From the NCBI GenBank assembly GCA_963720235.1, contig OY970389.1, positions 186,001-250,000 on the forward strand: DNA of 64,000 bases, read 5' to 3'. Below, piece after piece: positions 1 through 8,860 of this stretch. Source of the DNA: JACMLC01 sp963720235. Its GTDB lineage: Bacteria; Acidobacteriota; Blastocatellia; Pyrinomonadales; Pyrinomonadaceae. The notes beneath the pieces are model-generated. The model was not told the origin of the DNA and made no database searches. It saw nothing but the letters and a program-made list of their open reading frames with translations. The translations under genes and the position numbers were made by a program. Positions within the stretch are counted from its first letter, which is position 1. Every line of letters begins with the position of its first letter.

Positions 1-42
1 TCACCAAAATTGGCCCTTCGCGCCTCTGTAGATGCTCGTTGA

Positions 43-68
43 GCATCCTTTGCAAAGGCCGAGGATGC
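43..68. other. Small hairpin upstream of the first gene
   Basis: Arms GCATCCT and AGGATGC enclose the palindrome CCTTTGCAAAGG. It could belong to the end of a gene lying left of the window. A TTGACA hexamer follows near position 91 but has no matching -10 box. Function is not evident. Confidence 0.3.
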
Positions 69-125
69 CTGCGCTCTTCTGGAAAATTTCTTGACAGGGA
101 TTATCAACACGATTGAGGAGAAGAG

Positions 126-329
126 ATGCCGGAAGATGTCTTGAATGCTCCAATGGTCTGCGAGAGATGCGACGCGGAGAGCCGTCATCTCGTCAAATCT
201 ATCGGCCCGGATAATCGCACGCGCTATGTCTGCTGGACATGTATCAACAGGGAAGAGAAGCGCGTCAATCTCAAGCAGACATGGAAGCGCGGCGGGCGTC
301 TCTCTCCAAAGGGACGCGAGGCAAGCTGA
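126..329 (+). CDS. Small four-cysteine (zinc-ribbon-like) protein
   Basis: A 67-residue basic protein with two CxxC knuckles, C12-x2-C15 and C36-x2-C39, spaced as in small zinc ribbons. A strong Shine-Dalgarno (GAGGAGAAGAG) directly precedes the ATG, which supports real translation. It ends 11 nt before peptide deformylase, so the two are probably co-transcribed and possibly translationally coupled. The C-terminal 25 residues are rich in Lys and Arg, which would suit nucleic acid or ribosome binding, but that is inference. I do not recognise a named family. Confidence 0.6.
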   Translation: MPEDVLNAPMVCERCDAESRHLVKSIGPDNRTRYVCWTCINREEKRVNLKQTWKRGGRLSPKGREAS

Positions 330-340
330 TTAAGACTCAG

Positions 341-832
341 ATGGCAATCCTGAAAATTACTGAATATCCTGCGAAGGCGCTCGCAGAAGTTGGAGAAGCT
401 GTCGAAGAGTTTGACGACAAGCTGAAAAAACTTGTCGCGGATATGTTCGAGACAATGTATGAAGCGGAAGGCGTCGGCCTCGCCGCGCCGCAGGTCGGAC
501 TCTCGCTCAGGTTGTTTGTCATGGATTGCGACGGCATCAAACTGGTCGCGGCCAATCCCGAAATCATAGAGATGGACGGCGAGCAATCCGGCGACGAAGG
601 CTGTCTCTCCGTCGGCAAAGTCCCTTCGCAACTCAAGCGCGCGGAGCGCGTGCGCCTGCGCGCACAGGATGCCGAAGGAAATTTTTTTGAGACGGAAGCA
701 AGCGGGCTTGCCGCGCGATGCTTGCAGCATGAGACGGATCATTGCGATGGCATACTCTTTATCAATCGCCTCTCGCCGCTCAAACGCGAGATGGTCAAAA
801 AGCGTTTTCAGAAGCTTAAAAAGTGGGACTAG
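341..832 (+). CDS. def: Peptide deformylase
   Basis: Removes the N-formyl group from nascent proteins in the cytoplasm using a bound metal. All three family motifs are present in a 163-residue protein: motif 1 GVGLAAPQ (residues 44-51), motif 2 EGCLS (86-90, metal ligand C88) and motif 3 HETDH (130-134, ligands H130 and H134, catalytic E131). An upstream in-frame start at 239 would overlap the small zinc-ribbon gene and add a tail not seen in the family, so ATG 341 is preferred. The Shine-Dalgarno is weak there, consistent with coupling to the upstream gene. Confidence 0.93.
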   Translation: MAILKITEYPAKALAEVGEAVEEFDDKLKKLVADMFETMYEAEGVGLAAPQVGLSLRLFVMDCDGIKLVAANPEIIEMDGEQSGDEGCLSVGKVPSQLKRAERVRLRAQDAEGNFFETEASGLAARCLQHETDHCDGILFINRLSPLKREMVKKRFQKLKKWD

Positions 833-850
833 CTGTAAACTATCAAAGCC

Positions 851-1327
851 ATGACCGATGAGGAATTTGAAGAACTGAAAAAGTTTCTGACAAAAACTCC
901 CGTCGCCGTGCGCGAGTTGACCGAAGGCTTGACCGAGAGCCAGACGCGCTGGAAGCCATCGGACACAGAATTTTCCGTAGTCGAAAATATCTGCCACCTG
1001 CGCGATATTGAAGAGGAAGGTTATCAAAAGCGCATCCGCAGAATTTTGATGGAAGACATGCCATTTCTTCCAGATTTGGATGGCACGCGGTTGGCGTTGG
1101 AACGCCGCTATAATGAACAGGAGCTTGAAGCCGCGCTCGAATCCTTCACAGTGGCGCGCGATGAAAACATGCAGACGATTGAAAGTCTCTCTGCGGAACA
1201 ACTCACACGCGGCGGAACATTCGAGCAGATTGGCCCAGTAACTCTGCAAAGATTGCTGTTGATGATGCAGGAGCACGACCGCGCTCACCTGCTTGAGCTT
1301 GAAGACGTGCGTCGCAAGGTTGGCTGA
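851..1327 (+). CDS. DinB-superfamily protein
   Basis: A 158-residue, mostly helical protein of the DinB/DUF664-like four-helix family. Histidines in the helix ICHLRDIEE (about residues 47-55) and in the C-terminal helix QEHDRAHLLELE are where this family places its metal ligands. Members are often metal-dependent thiol transferases or of unknown role; nothing here fixes the substrate. It starts 18 nt after the deformylase stop, so co-transcription is likely. Confidence 0.75.
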   Translation: MTDEEFEELKKFLTKTPVAVRELTEGLTESQTRWKPSDTEFSVVENICHLRDIEEEGYQKRIRRILMEDMPFLPDLDGTRLALERRYNEQELEAALESFTVARDENMQTIESLSAEQLTRGGTFEQIGPVTLQRLLLMMQEHDRAHLLELEDVRRKVG

Positions 1328-1360
1328 GTCTCCATCCAAAAACCTCTGTTTGACGCCACG

Positions 1361-1389
1361 TTGACAAATTAGATTTGAGAGAACAAAAT
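1361..1389 (+). promoter_or_regulatory. Candidate sigma-70 promoter ahead of the T6SS locus
   Basis: A perfect -35 box TTGACA (1361-1366) is followed after 17 nt by CAAAAT (1384-1389, four of six consensus bases). It lies about 255 nt upstream of tssK in the 318-nt gap 1328-1645. A second TTGACA at 1391 has no suitable -10. Position and spacing make it the best candidate for driving the T6SS genes. Confidence 0.4.
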
Positions 1390-1551
1390 CTTGACAGCTT
1401 CGGGTTTAAGGAACTGCACGCGCCGGGCTTTGCCAGTCAGGGCTTTTCTGGGCCAGTCTGGTTCTCTCGGTTTCTCAAAAAGAGTTTGGCGTTGCTGCTC
1501 TTCATAAACTGTTCCCACCCGCGCCCGCTTTTTTTTGTGTGCGGCGGCCAT
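1369..1551 (-). other. Possible small basic ORF in the gap before tssK
   Basis: The gap 1328-1645 holds a 60-codon reverse-strand ORF starting MAAAHKKKRARVG and rich in Lys and Arg. There is no Shine-Dalgarno in front of it and no family is recognised. Kept only as a possibility; otherwise the gap shows just the promoter candidate. Confidence 0.15.
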
Positions 1552-1645
1552 CCGTTTACGGCAAGCCTTTGATGCACAGAGTGAGAGAGATGCGCGCCAG
1601 AGTTGCCGCTCTAAATTCTGCCTGACGGGAGATTTTCGTTAACGT

Positions 1646-2998
1646 ATGACCCGGTATCGCAAGATTGTCTGGAATGAGGGGATGCTCCTGACCCCGCATC
1701 ATTTCCAGCAGTGGGATAATTATTACGAAGACCTGCTCGGCACGCGCCTCGCCGCCGCGATGCCTTACGAGTGGGGCATACTCGATTTGCAGATTAATCG
1801 TGAAGCTGTCGCCAATGGCAATTTTCAGATTGTGCGCTGTCGCGGCGTGATGCCCGACGGACTCTTGCTCAATATTCCGCAGACAGATGTGGCCCCGGAC
1901 CCGCGCCCTATCGCGGAACATTTTCATCCAGAGGCGGAACGTCTCGAAGTCCATTTGGCGATTCCGGCCAAGCGCGTCGGCGCGGCAAACTTTCAAGCCA
2001 ACGGCGCGTTGCCGGATCAGATGGTGCGCTTTCATCAGGACGGCGCGCTCGTGCCGGACGAAACTTCCGGCGAGAATGAACAGCCGCTCGCCTTTGCGCG
2101 CAGCAACCTGCGCATACTCTTTGCAGATGAATTGCGTGATGGCTATAGCGCGATAAAAATTGCGGAGCTTGAACGCACCGCGACGGGACAGTTGACGCTG
2201 TCTGAAACTTATATTCCGCCGGCCCTGAGCATCACTGCTTCGCCGTGGCTCGTCAACATGCTGCGCCAGCTTGTCGAGATATTGATTACCAAGAGCAGCT
2301 CGCTTGGTGAACAAAGGCGACAGCGCGCGGCCACGCTCGCGGATTTTACGACTTCCGAAGTCGCTGTCTTCTGGCTGCTGCACACAGTCAACTCCGCTAT
2401 ACCGGGCCTCGCGCATCTGTTCCGCACGCCGGTCGTTCATCCAGAGCGACTGTATTACGTGATGGCAGAGTTGGCCGGACAACTGATGACCTTTGCGACG
2501 ACTTATCATCCGAAGGACATCGTGCGCTATGAGCATCTGGACTTGTACTTTACCTTCAGCCAGCTTGCCGCGCAGATACGCGAACTGCTTGAGACTGTGA
2601 TTCCGACCAGATGCGTGCCGATTCCTTTGGAGAAGACGCGCGAATCGCTCTATGTCGGGCGCGTGCAGGACGAGAGGCTGTTGCAGGAAGCAGGTTTCTA
2701 TTTGGGCGTGCGCGCACAAGTGCCTGAGAGTCGTTTGATAGAAGGCGTGCCGCGCGTCGTCAAGATTGCTTCGCGCGATGTGATTGATGCAGTGATTGGC
2801 TCTGCATTGCCGGGCGTGACCCTGACACACGCCTCGCCGCCGCCCGCGCCGATTCCGACGCGCGTCGGCTTTCACTATTTCATGCTCGACACAGTTGGCC
2901 CATACTGGGAAGGCATTCGCGGCTCAAAGACCATCGCCGTCTATGTCCCAGACGAAATCCCCGACGAGATTTTAGAAATGTACGCGGTCAAACCATGA
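1646..2998 (+). CDS. tssK: T6SS baseplate protein TssK
   Basis: A 450-residue member of the TssK (ImpJ/VasE) family, of typical length. TssK is the cytoplasmic baseplate connector that links the TssEFG wedge to the membrane complex through TssL and TssM. The N-terminal stretch VWNEGMLLTPHHFQQWDNYY is the family signature, and the C-terminal portion (PYWEGIRGSKTIAVYVPDE) also fits. It opens the locus and is followed by tssL after a 147-nt spacer filled by a nested inverted repeat. Start ATG 1646 is the only sensible one that keeps the signature complete. Confidence 0.95.
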   Translation: MTRYRKIVWNEGMLLTPHHFQQWDNYYEDLLGTRLAAAMPYEWGILDLQINREAVANGNFQIVRCRGVMPDGLLLNIPQTDVAPDPRPIAEHFHPEAERLEVHLAIPAKRVGAANFQANGALPDQMVRFHQDGALVPDETSGENEQPLAFARSNLRILFADELRDGYSAIKIAELERTATGQLTLSETYIPPALSITASPWLVNMLRQLVEILITKSSSLGEQRRQRAATLADFTTSEVAVFWLLHTVNSAIPGLAHLFRTPVVHPERLYYVMAELAGQLMTFATTYHPKDIVRYEHLDLYFTFSQLAAQIRELLETVIPTRCVPIPLEKTRESLYVGRVQDERLLQEAGFYLGVRAQVPESRLIEGVPRVVKIASRDVIDAVIGSALPGVTLTHASPPPAPIPTRVGFHYFMLDTVGPYWEGIRGSKTIAVYVPDEIPDEILEMYAVKP

Positions 2999-3003
2999 AG
3001 AGC

Positions 3004-3137
3004 AAGGCGGAAGGATGAAGGCGGAAGGATGAAATGATTGATTCATTTGCTCATTTAATCATTGACTCATTGAGAAAATGAATCAATGAGTCAATGATTA
3101 AATTCCCTTCATCCTTCATCCTTTCGCCTTCATCCTT
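3004..3137. repeat. Nested inverted repeat (8-nt words inside 7-nt words)
   Basis: Outer arms are heptads: AAGGCGG/AAGGATG alternating over 3004-3031, and TTCATCC, TTCATCC, TTTCGCC, TTCATCC over 3108-3135. Inside lies a perfect 20-bp stem (3054-3073 with 3083-3102, 9-nt loop) made of octads such as ATTTAATC, ATTGACTC, AATGAGTC. It fills the tssK-tssL gap. Confidence 0.85.
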
Positions 3138-3145
3138 GAATAGTT

Positions 3146-3862
3146 ATGAGTGCTACAGCAGAACGTAGAGCCGCAGCGATGAGCCGCAGGGCCGCGAGGT
3201 CTGGAAGCGACCTTGTGAGTCTGTCTGCTCCTGTGTTGGAGTTGGTCTTGCGCGTGCAGGCCGGAATTGTCGCGCCGTCAAACGAGTTGCGCCCGATGGT
3301 CGCGGGCCTGTTGACGGATATGGAAGAGCGCGCGGCGCGGCTTCGCCTGAGCGAGAAGCAGGTGAGCTACGTCAAGTTTGCACTCGCGGCCTTTATGGAC
3401 GAGACGGTGCTGACCAACGATTTCCCGTTGCGCGAGGAATGGGAAAAGTTTCCGCTCCAACTGGAATATTTTGGCGAACATCTGGCGGGCGTCAAATTCT
3501 TCGAGCGGCTAGACGACCTCCTGCGCGCGATTGAGACGGAAGCAGATGTGGTCGAAGTCTATTACGTCTGCATGCTGCTCGGTTTCAAAGGCAAGTACAA
3601 GATTTATCTGGAAGACCAATTAAAAGGCGTGATTGAGAACACGGCGGAGCACCTGCGCCGCGTCGGGCGTTTACAGGAGAGCGAGCTATCGCCGCACTGG
3701 CGCGTGACAGACCAGCCTGAGCCGCCGCGCGATCACGGGCTGCCGCTCTGGGCCATGATTAGCGCGGGCGCGGGACTCGCTCTGGCCCTCTTAATTTATG
3801 TCGTGCTGAATTTCGTTCTCGCCGGACATCTCAAGGACGCGATAGCACAGTTGCTGCGCTGA
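3146..3862 (+). CDS. tssL: T6SS membrane-complex protein TssL (DotU/IcmH family)
   Basis: A 238-residue DotU-type protein. A cytoplasmic helical domain carries the family-typical stretch KFALAAFMDETVLTNDFP, followed by EEWEKFPLQLEYFGEHLAGVKFF split across residues 95-120. One C-terminal transmembrane helix (about residues 200-228) anchors it in the inner membrane. It partners TssM in the trans-envelope complex and contacts TssK. No peptidoglycan-binding domain is fused, unlike in some lineages. The gene sits between tssK and tssM, the usual partners. Confidence 0.93.
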   Translation: MSATAERRAAAMSRRAARSGSDLVSLSAPVLELVLRVQAGIVAPSNELRPMVAGLLTDMEERAARLRLSEKQVSYVKFALAAFMDETVLTNDFPLREEWEKFPLQLEYFGEHLAGVKFFERLDDLLRAIETEADVVEVYYVCMLLGFKGKYKIYLEDQLKGVIENTAEHLRRVGRLQESELSPHWRVTDQPEPPRDHGLPLWAMISAGAGLALALLIYVVLNFVLAGHLKDAIAQLLR

Positions 3863-3873
3863 GCTTTTACGCC

Positions 3874-3901
3874 TTGACAGGCAAACGGCGTGTGCGATAA
3901 A
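3874..3901 (+). promoter_or_regulatory. Candidate promoter upstream of tssM
   Basis: TTGACA (3874-3879), a 16-nt spacer and GATAAA (3896-3901, four of six). It is located in the 278-nt tssL-tssM gap and would allow tssM and the downstream genes to be transcribed separately from tssK-tssL. Confidence 0.35.
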
Positions 3902-4140
3902 CATTCAAAGCAATCTGAGCTTCTAAAACTTTCTCGGCCCGTTTGGGCCGCATGTGTTAGCAAAGACTTTTGACATCAGGCTGATTAAAAGCTTTCGTAG
4001 ATTGAGAAGGTCAGGAACTCGCAATCGGCTTCGACTCATCCGAAGTTGCTTCTAGGCCCCGCGCTCAAATCATTGCCCGTTCCTAATCATCAAGAATGAT
4101 GTGTTCCAGTCATGTTGTCGCACCGACCCCGAGGTGATTG

Positions 4141-7100
4141 ATGTCTTCGCACGGCGATCAACTTAAATATGCTCTGGGTATCTCGTCCCTCGTCACCTTT
4201 TACGGGATTGCGAGCCTCGTTGTGTTTTATCTCGGCCCGCAGTTCGGCATCGGCATCACTTTCCAGATTGTCCTCGTCGCGCTGATTTTAATCACGCTGC
4301 CTTTCGCGCTCGTCATCAATGCTGTACGCAAACGTCGCGCGGCCAAAGCAGAAGCAGCCGCCGCTGGGGCAGACGGCACGGAAGCAGCAACGGATGCCGC
4401 GCCGCAGAAGGGCAAAGCTCCCGCGCGCGCCTTTGAAGAGTTGACGCGTGGCGCGGAAGAGGCCGTGCAATGGCTCAAGAGCACGCGGCTCGGCGCAGCC
4501 AAATCCGGCGATGCAGTCTATGCGCTGCCGTGGTATCTGACCGCCGGGCCGCTCAGGAGCGGCAAGTCTTCACTGCTACTTTCTTCGGGTCTGGATTTTC
4601 AAACTCTGCCGAGCCAGCGCAGAGCCGAGCAGACCATCGTGCGCCCGACGCGCAGTGTCGAATGGCGCGTGACGGATTCGGCTGTGTTGCTGGACACAGC
4701 CGGTCGCTACCAGAATGACAGCCCGGACAGAGACGAATGGGCCTCGCTCACAGAGACGCTGCGCAAGTATAGAGAAGACCGCCCGCTTGACGGATTTCTA
4801 CTTGCGGTCAGCGCGGCGGGCGTGCTGCATTTGAGCGAAGTTGAGATTGAACAGCAGGCCAAAATCCTGCGCGCGCGCCTTGATGAAGTGATGCAGCGCG
4901 TCAAGTCGCGCTTTCCTGTCTATCTGATTTTCACGCACGCCGATGCCATCGAAGGTTTCAAAAACTTCTTTGACAACGCGCGCCGCGAAGGTAAAGCGGA
5001 GGTCTGGGGCGCGACCATCCCGCTCGAAAAATCTGTCAACGCGCACGCGATGTTCGATGCTGAGTTTGATTTGCTCTACGGCTCGCTGATGCGCCGCAGG
5101 CTCTTTCGACTCGCTATCCCCGCACAGCCCGCGCAAAAACTTCGCGTCTTCAACTTCCCGACACGCTTTAGCGAAGCGCGCCGCAAGCTTGGCTTGTTCA
5201 CCTCTGTCCTCTTTCGTCCCAATCCGTTTAGCGAGAGCCCGCTCCTGCGCGGCTTCTACTTTACTGCGACAGTCGTTGCCAGTGCGGACGGCGATGGAGG
5301 ACGACCGCGCAACAGTGCTTCATCTTCCGCGCAAGCCCCGACCGCAGCCTTGAGGGAAGATGCCGTCGCGGAAGCTTTGCGTCCGGTCGGCGAAGGCTAT
5401 TTCACGGAAAAGTTTTTCAAAGAGGTCGTGCTCAGAGACAAAGACCTCGCGGCCTCTTTTCAAGCTCTCAAAAAGCGTCCGCCGCGCCTGCGAAATATAC
5501 TATTGATTGCCGGAGCAGTTTTGCTCTTTATGCTGCTCGTCGGAGCCGTTATTTCTTTCTTTGCCAACCGGCGTTTGCTTGAAGATGGAACGGATCGCGG
5601 CACGCGCGTGCTTGAAATCATCCAGCAGGATCAAGGCAAGGATGTGCTCAAGAAAGAGCCTCCGGCGGCGCGCGTCGAGATTGAATCTGCCGACAATCTG
5701 CGCGAGCTCTTGTCGCGTCTGGACCAATACGATCAGGTGAGGCCGCCGCTCTACATGCGCTTTGGTCTCTATTCGGGCAATGAGATTAACGAGCCCTTGC
5801 GCGTGCTCTACTTCGACATCATCGAGCAGCGTTTTAAGAAGCCAGTCGTCAAAGCCATCGAGAGCGACCTGCGCGCCTTTGCGTCTGGAAGCCCTGTGAT
5901 GCCGCCTGCTCCTTCCAACGCTTCGACAAATGGACAAGCGGCGGCTGCGCCGACAGAGGAAGAGATTCTTGGTCGCCATTATGATTTACTAAAAGCTTAT
6001 CTGATGCTCTCAGACGAGCACATAGACAAGATTGAGCCGACGTTTCTTGCCAACCAGTTGCGCGACTACTGGAAAAAGTATGCGCCGTCGGACATGGAAC
6101 TGCTCTCGCATCAGCAACTCGATTTCTGGGCCAGACAGGCCAATCGCAACGACTTTCCGCACATCAAGGTTGACCCACAGCTTGTCTCGCAGGCGCGTTT
6201 GAAGTTGCAGGCATATCCGGCGGTCAATCGTTTCTACAAACGCATCACGACCGAGATAAATACGAAAGTCAATCCGATAAACTTAGACACAATCCTCGCG
6301 GGACGCGGCGGCGGCGTGCTCAATAGCTCTTACACAGTTCCCGGCAGCTTTACCATCGAAGGCTATCGCGACCACATGAAGCAGGCGATTGAGACTGCGA
6401 ATGAAGAGATTAGCAAAGACGATTGGGTGATGGGGACTGCGGCGGCGAGCGCGGCCACGCAGGGCGACGAGATAGGCAAGCTTCAGGGGATGTACTTCCG
6501 CGAGTACACGGATCAATGGCGCAAGTTTGTGCGCGGCATGAGCGTGCGCGAATTTAATTCTAAAGAGGATGCTGTTGACGGTTTGAAATCTCTCTCGTCC
6601 ACCGAATCGCCTTTAGAGCGTGTGATGCAGGAAGTGGCGCGCAACACGAATCTTTCAGCGAAGCCGGAAGCGCAGGGCTGGTGGGATTGGATTTGGAGTT
6701 GGTTCGTCAGTCCCGAAGAGACCGCGACGGGCGGCAACACAGAAGTCGAGAAAGAATTTCTTCCGCTCTTCCAGTTTGCGCAGAGCGAGAAGGGCAAGAC
6801 TGATTCTGCGCCAATCTCGCAGTACAGAGCGGAATTGCGCCGCGTTCTTGACCCGCTCGAAACTCTCTCGGCAGAGCAGTTGGCCCAGACGCAAAAATCT
6901 CTCGCCGCAGGCAAAGACGACATCGGCTTGCAGAAGGCGGAGCAGAATGTCTCGCGCATGCTCGATCCTTTCAAGACGGCTGCGGCGGCGGATGTCGCGG
7001 TTCTTTTGAAACAGCCGCTCGACAACCTGCGCGTGCTGGTCTATGGCAAGGGCTACAAGGAAATAGAGAAGACTTGGCGCGAGCAGGTTTATCCGAAAGC

Positions 7101-7749
7101 TCATGCGCTTGAAAGCGGCTTCCCGTTCACGGACACTGGCGAATCGAGCGTCACAGACCTCGCAAGATTCCTCAATCCGTCGAACGGTCAGTTTACGACC
7201 TACTTTAACGAGCGGCTGGCCGCGTCGTTTGAGGACGCGCAAGGCAAGTGGAAGCTCAAGGAGTCGAGCGTCTTTAAGTTCTCTGATGATTTCGTCAAGT
7301 ACTTGAATGATGCGCGGCGTTTGCGCGAAGCTTTGTTCCCGAATAATGGGCCACAACCTGAAGTCAGCTATGACATAACCTTGCAGCCCGTCACGGACAC
7401 GGACATTACTATCGAGATTGACGGCACGCGTGTCGAAACGCGCGGCACATCTACGTCTCCGGTTTCGGCCAAGTTTATCTGGCCCGCGCGCTCAGGCGCA
7501 TCCGGCGCGAAGATAACCGTTTTGCCGAACGGCGGCGAGCCTGCGGAAAAGACTTTTCCGGGCGAGTGGGGATTGTTCAAGATGTTCAATGCGGGCGGCG
7601 CAACCAAGTCTGGCGACAATCAATATACGCTGCAAATTAACATCGGCGGCGTGCCTGTGAAAGCCACGCTGCGACCGTCGAGCGCAAATAACCCGTTCGA
7701 GCGCAGTCTCTTTACAAACCTGCGCGCGCCGGAAAATCTGGAGAAATGA
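4141..7749 (+). CDS. tssM: T6SS inner-membrane ATPase-like scaffold TssM (IcmF)
   Basis: An IcmF-family protein of 1,202 residues, the usual size. Two N-terminal transmembrane helices lie at about residues 10-62. A cytoplasmic domain has a Walker A loop GPLRSGKSS near residues 136-144 and a Walker B-like segment AVLLDTAGRY. A third transmembrane helix (about 455-480) precedes a large periplasmic region ending in the IcmF C-terminal beta domain. TssM and TssL form the envelope-spanning channel base. The Walker A lysine is kept, so nucleotide binding is plausible. An in-frame TTG sits at 4138; ATG 4141 is preferred, with GAGGTGA just upstream. Confidence 0.95.
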   Translation: MSSHGDQLKYALGISSLVTFYGIASLVVFYLGPQFGIGITFQIVLVALILITLPFALVINAVRKRRAAKAEAAAAGADGTEAATDAAPQKGKAPARAFEELTRGAEEAVQWLKSTRLGAAKSGDAVYALPWYLTAGPLRSGKSSLLLSSGLDFQTLPSQRRAEQTIVRPTRSVEWRVTDSAVLLDTAGRYQNDSPDRDEWASLTETLRKYREDRPLDGFLLAVSAAGVLHLSEVEIEQQAKILRARLDEVMQRVKSRFPVYLIFTHADAIEGFKNFFDNARREGKAEVWGATIPLEKSVNAHAMFDAEFDLLYGSLMRRRLFRLAIPAQPAQKLRVFNFPTRFSEARRKLGLFTSVLFRPNPFSESPLLRGFYFTATVVASADGDGGRPRNSASSSAQAPTAALREDAVAEALRPVGEGYFTEKFFKEVVLRDKDLAASFQALKKRPPRLRNILLIAGAVLLFMLLVGAVISFFANRRLLEDGTDRGTRVLEIIQQDQGKDVLKKEPPAARVEIESADNLRELLSRLDQYDQVRPPLYMRFGLYSGNEINEPLRVLYFDIIEQRFKKPVVKAIESDLRAFASGSPVMPPAPSNASTNGQAAAAPTEEEILGRHYDLLKAYLMLSDEHIDKIEPTFLANQLRDYWKKYAPSDMELLSHQQLDFWARQANRNDFPHIKVDPQLVSQARLKLQAYPAVNRFYKRITTEINTKVNPINLDTILAGRGGGVLNSSYTVPGSFTIEGYRDHMKQAIETANEEISKDDWVMGTAAASAATQGDEIGKLQGMYFREYTDQWRKFVRGMSVREFNSKEDAVDGLKSLSSTESPLERVMQEVARNTNLSAKPEAQGWWDWIWSWFVSPEETATGGNTEVEKEFLPLFQFAQSEKGKTDSAPISQYRAELRRVLDPLETLSAEQLAQTQKSLAAGKDDIGLQKAEQNVSRMLDPFKTAAAADVAVLLKQPLDNLRVLVYGKGYKEIEKTWREQVYPKAHALESGFPFTDTGESSVTDLARFLNPSNGQFTTYFNERLAASFEDAQGKWKLKESSVFKFSDDFVKYLNDARRLREALFPNNGPQPEVSYDITLQPVTDTDITIEIDGTRVETRGTSTSPVSAKFIWPARSGASGAKITVLPNGGEPAEKTFPGEWGLFKMFNAGGATKSGDNQYTLQINIGGVPVKATLRPSSANNPFERSLFTNLRAPENLEK

Positions 7750-7856
7750 GAGAGCGCAGGATTTCGGAAGCAAGAAAGTTTCTGAAATTTCCTTACGCCT
7801 CTGACCTGTTTGAGCTATGAATTCCGCGTTACTAAGTTGAAGGAGAAATTGCGAAG

Positions 7857-8681
7857 ATGCAAAAGGCCAAAGCTCTGCTTGATTCCGGCGACTTAAATGG
7901 AGCCATCGAGCAACTTATCAGCGATGTGAAGGGCAGTCCGACTGACACGACTCTGCGCACTTTTCTCTTCGAGTTGCTCTGTTTCGCGGGCGAATGGGAG
8001 CGTGCGGAAAAGCAGCTTGACGTGGTCGGGCATCAGAGCGTGCAGACGGCCATCGGCGTGCAGGCTTATCGCAATAACATCAAGGCCGAGCGCGACCGCC
8101 AGCGTCTTTTTCAGGATGGCTTGCAACCGCACTTTCTCTCAGAGCCTCCGGCCTATGTTGACCTTTTGCTGGCGGCAAACAATCGCCTGCGCGAAGGCAA
8201 TGTGGCGGAAGCGCGCGAGAAGCTTGACCGCGCGGAAGAGGAGCGGCCTGCGCTTTCAGGCAAGCTCAATGACAACCATGCCTTTGCAGATTTCCGCGAT
8301 TATAATGATGCGACAGGCTCTGTGCTCGAACTGATTGTCAAAGACCAATACACTTGGCTGCCGTTTGAGCAGATACGGCGCATAGAGATTGCCGAGCCGA
8401 AAAATTTGCGCGACCTTTTGTGGGCCTCTGCGCGCATCGAGTCGGTTGACGGCACGATGGGCGAAGTCTTTCTGCCGACTCTCTATGCGGGTTCGGCGCA
8501 GCATGAGAATAATCAGGTGCGTCTGGGCCGGATGACAGACTGGCGTGAGACGAGCGATGAGATTTACACGGGAGTCGGGATGCGGCTCTTCCTTGTGGAT
8601 GATGAAGATAAAGCCATGCTTGAGTTGCGGAGCATAGAGTTTGACCCGGCGGTGGTTGAAGCGGAAGCTCCACCGGCGTGA
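7857..8681 (+). CDS. tagJ: T6SS accessory protein TagJ (ImpE/HsiE family)
   Basis: A 274-residue ImpE-family protein. The N-terminal half is a TPR-like helical repeat (ALLDSGDLNGAIEQL, then TFLFELLCFAGEWERAEKQL). The C-terminal half is the ImpE domain with WLPFEQIRRIEI and GRMTDWRE. In other T6SS, TagJ binds the ClpV N-domain and the sheath small subunit TssB and is thought to tune sheath recycling. It precedes tssA and tssB here. The Shine-Dalgarno AAGGAG lies about 12 nt before ATG 7857. Confidence 0.88.
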   Translation: MQKAKALLDSGDLNGAIEQLISDVKGSPTDTTLRTFLFELLCFAGEWERAEKQLDVVGHQSVQTAIGVQAYRNNIKAERDRQRLFQDGLQPHFLSEPPAYVDLLLAANNRLREGNVAEAREKLDRAEEERPALSGKLNDNHAFADFRDYNDATGSVLELIVKDQYTWLPFEQIRRIEIAEPKNLRDLLWASARIESVDGTMGEVFLPTLYAGSAQHENNQVRLGRMTDWRETSDEIYTGVGMRLFLVDDEDKAMLELRSIEFDPAVVEAEAPPA

Positions 8682-8709
8682 AAGAGAGATGATTTGAAAA
8701 TCACTCAAG

Positions 8710-8813
8710 CTCTTCTTTGCGAGCTTATGATTTTCTTTTCTTCGCGCCTTTGCGAGAAACCAAAACGAACGGTTCACGCAAAGGCGCAAAGAAAGACTTA
8801 AGTTCGCAAAGAG
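8710..8813. repeat. Inverted repeat of the GCAAAGGC octad family
   Basis: Inner stem 8738-8754 with 8777-8793 (TTCTTCGCGCCTTTGCG against its complement) and outer stem 8710-8726 with 8800-8813. The loop contains GAAACCAAAACGAACGGTTC, which recurs in the loops at 19.7 kb and 34.3 kb. It lies between tagJ and tssA. Confidence 0.8.
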
Positions 8814-8860
8814 TTGAATGAATTTCTGCTTGAGCTTTTGAGATTGAGGAGAATGAAAAG

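Noticed and set aside
91..125. Promoter ahead of the first small gene (TTGACA near 91)
   Set aside because: No -10 hexamer at 16-18 nt, and the spacing to the Shine-Dalgarno leaves no room for one.
224..1339. Long reverse-strand ORF of 371 codons
   Set aside because: It lies opposite peptide deformylase and the DinB-like gene, whose motifs are clear. It has no recognisable family features and no Shine-Dalgarno.
1556..2875. Reverse-strand ORF of 439 codons opposite tssK
   Set aside because: TssK on the + strand has clear family motifs. The reverse frame is rich in Arg, His and Gln, as expected from an antisense shadow in this base composition.
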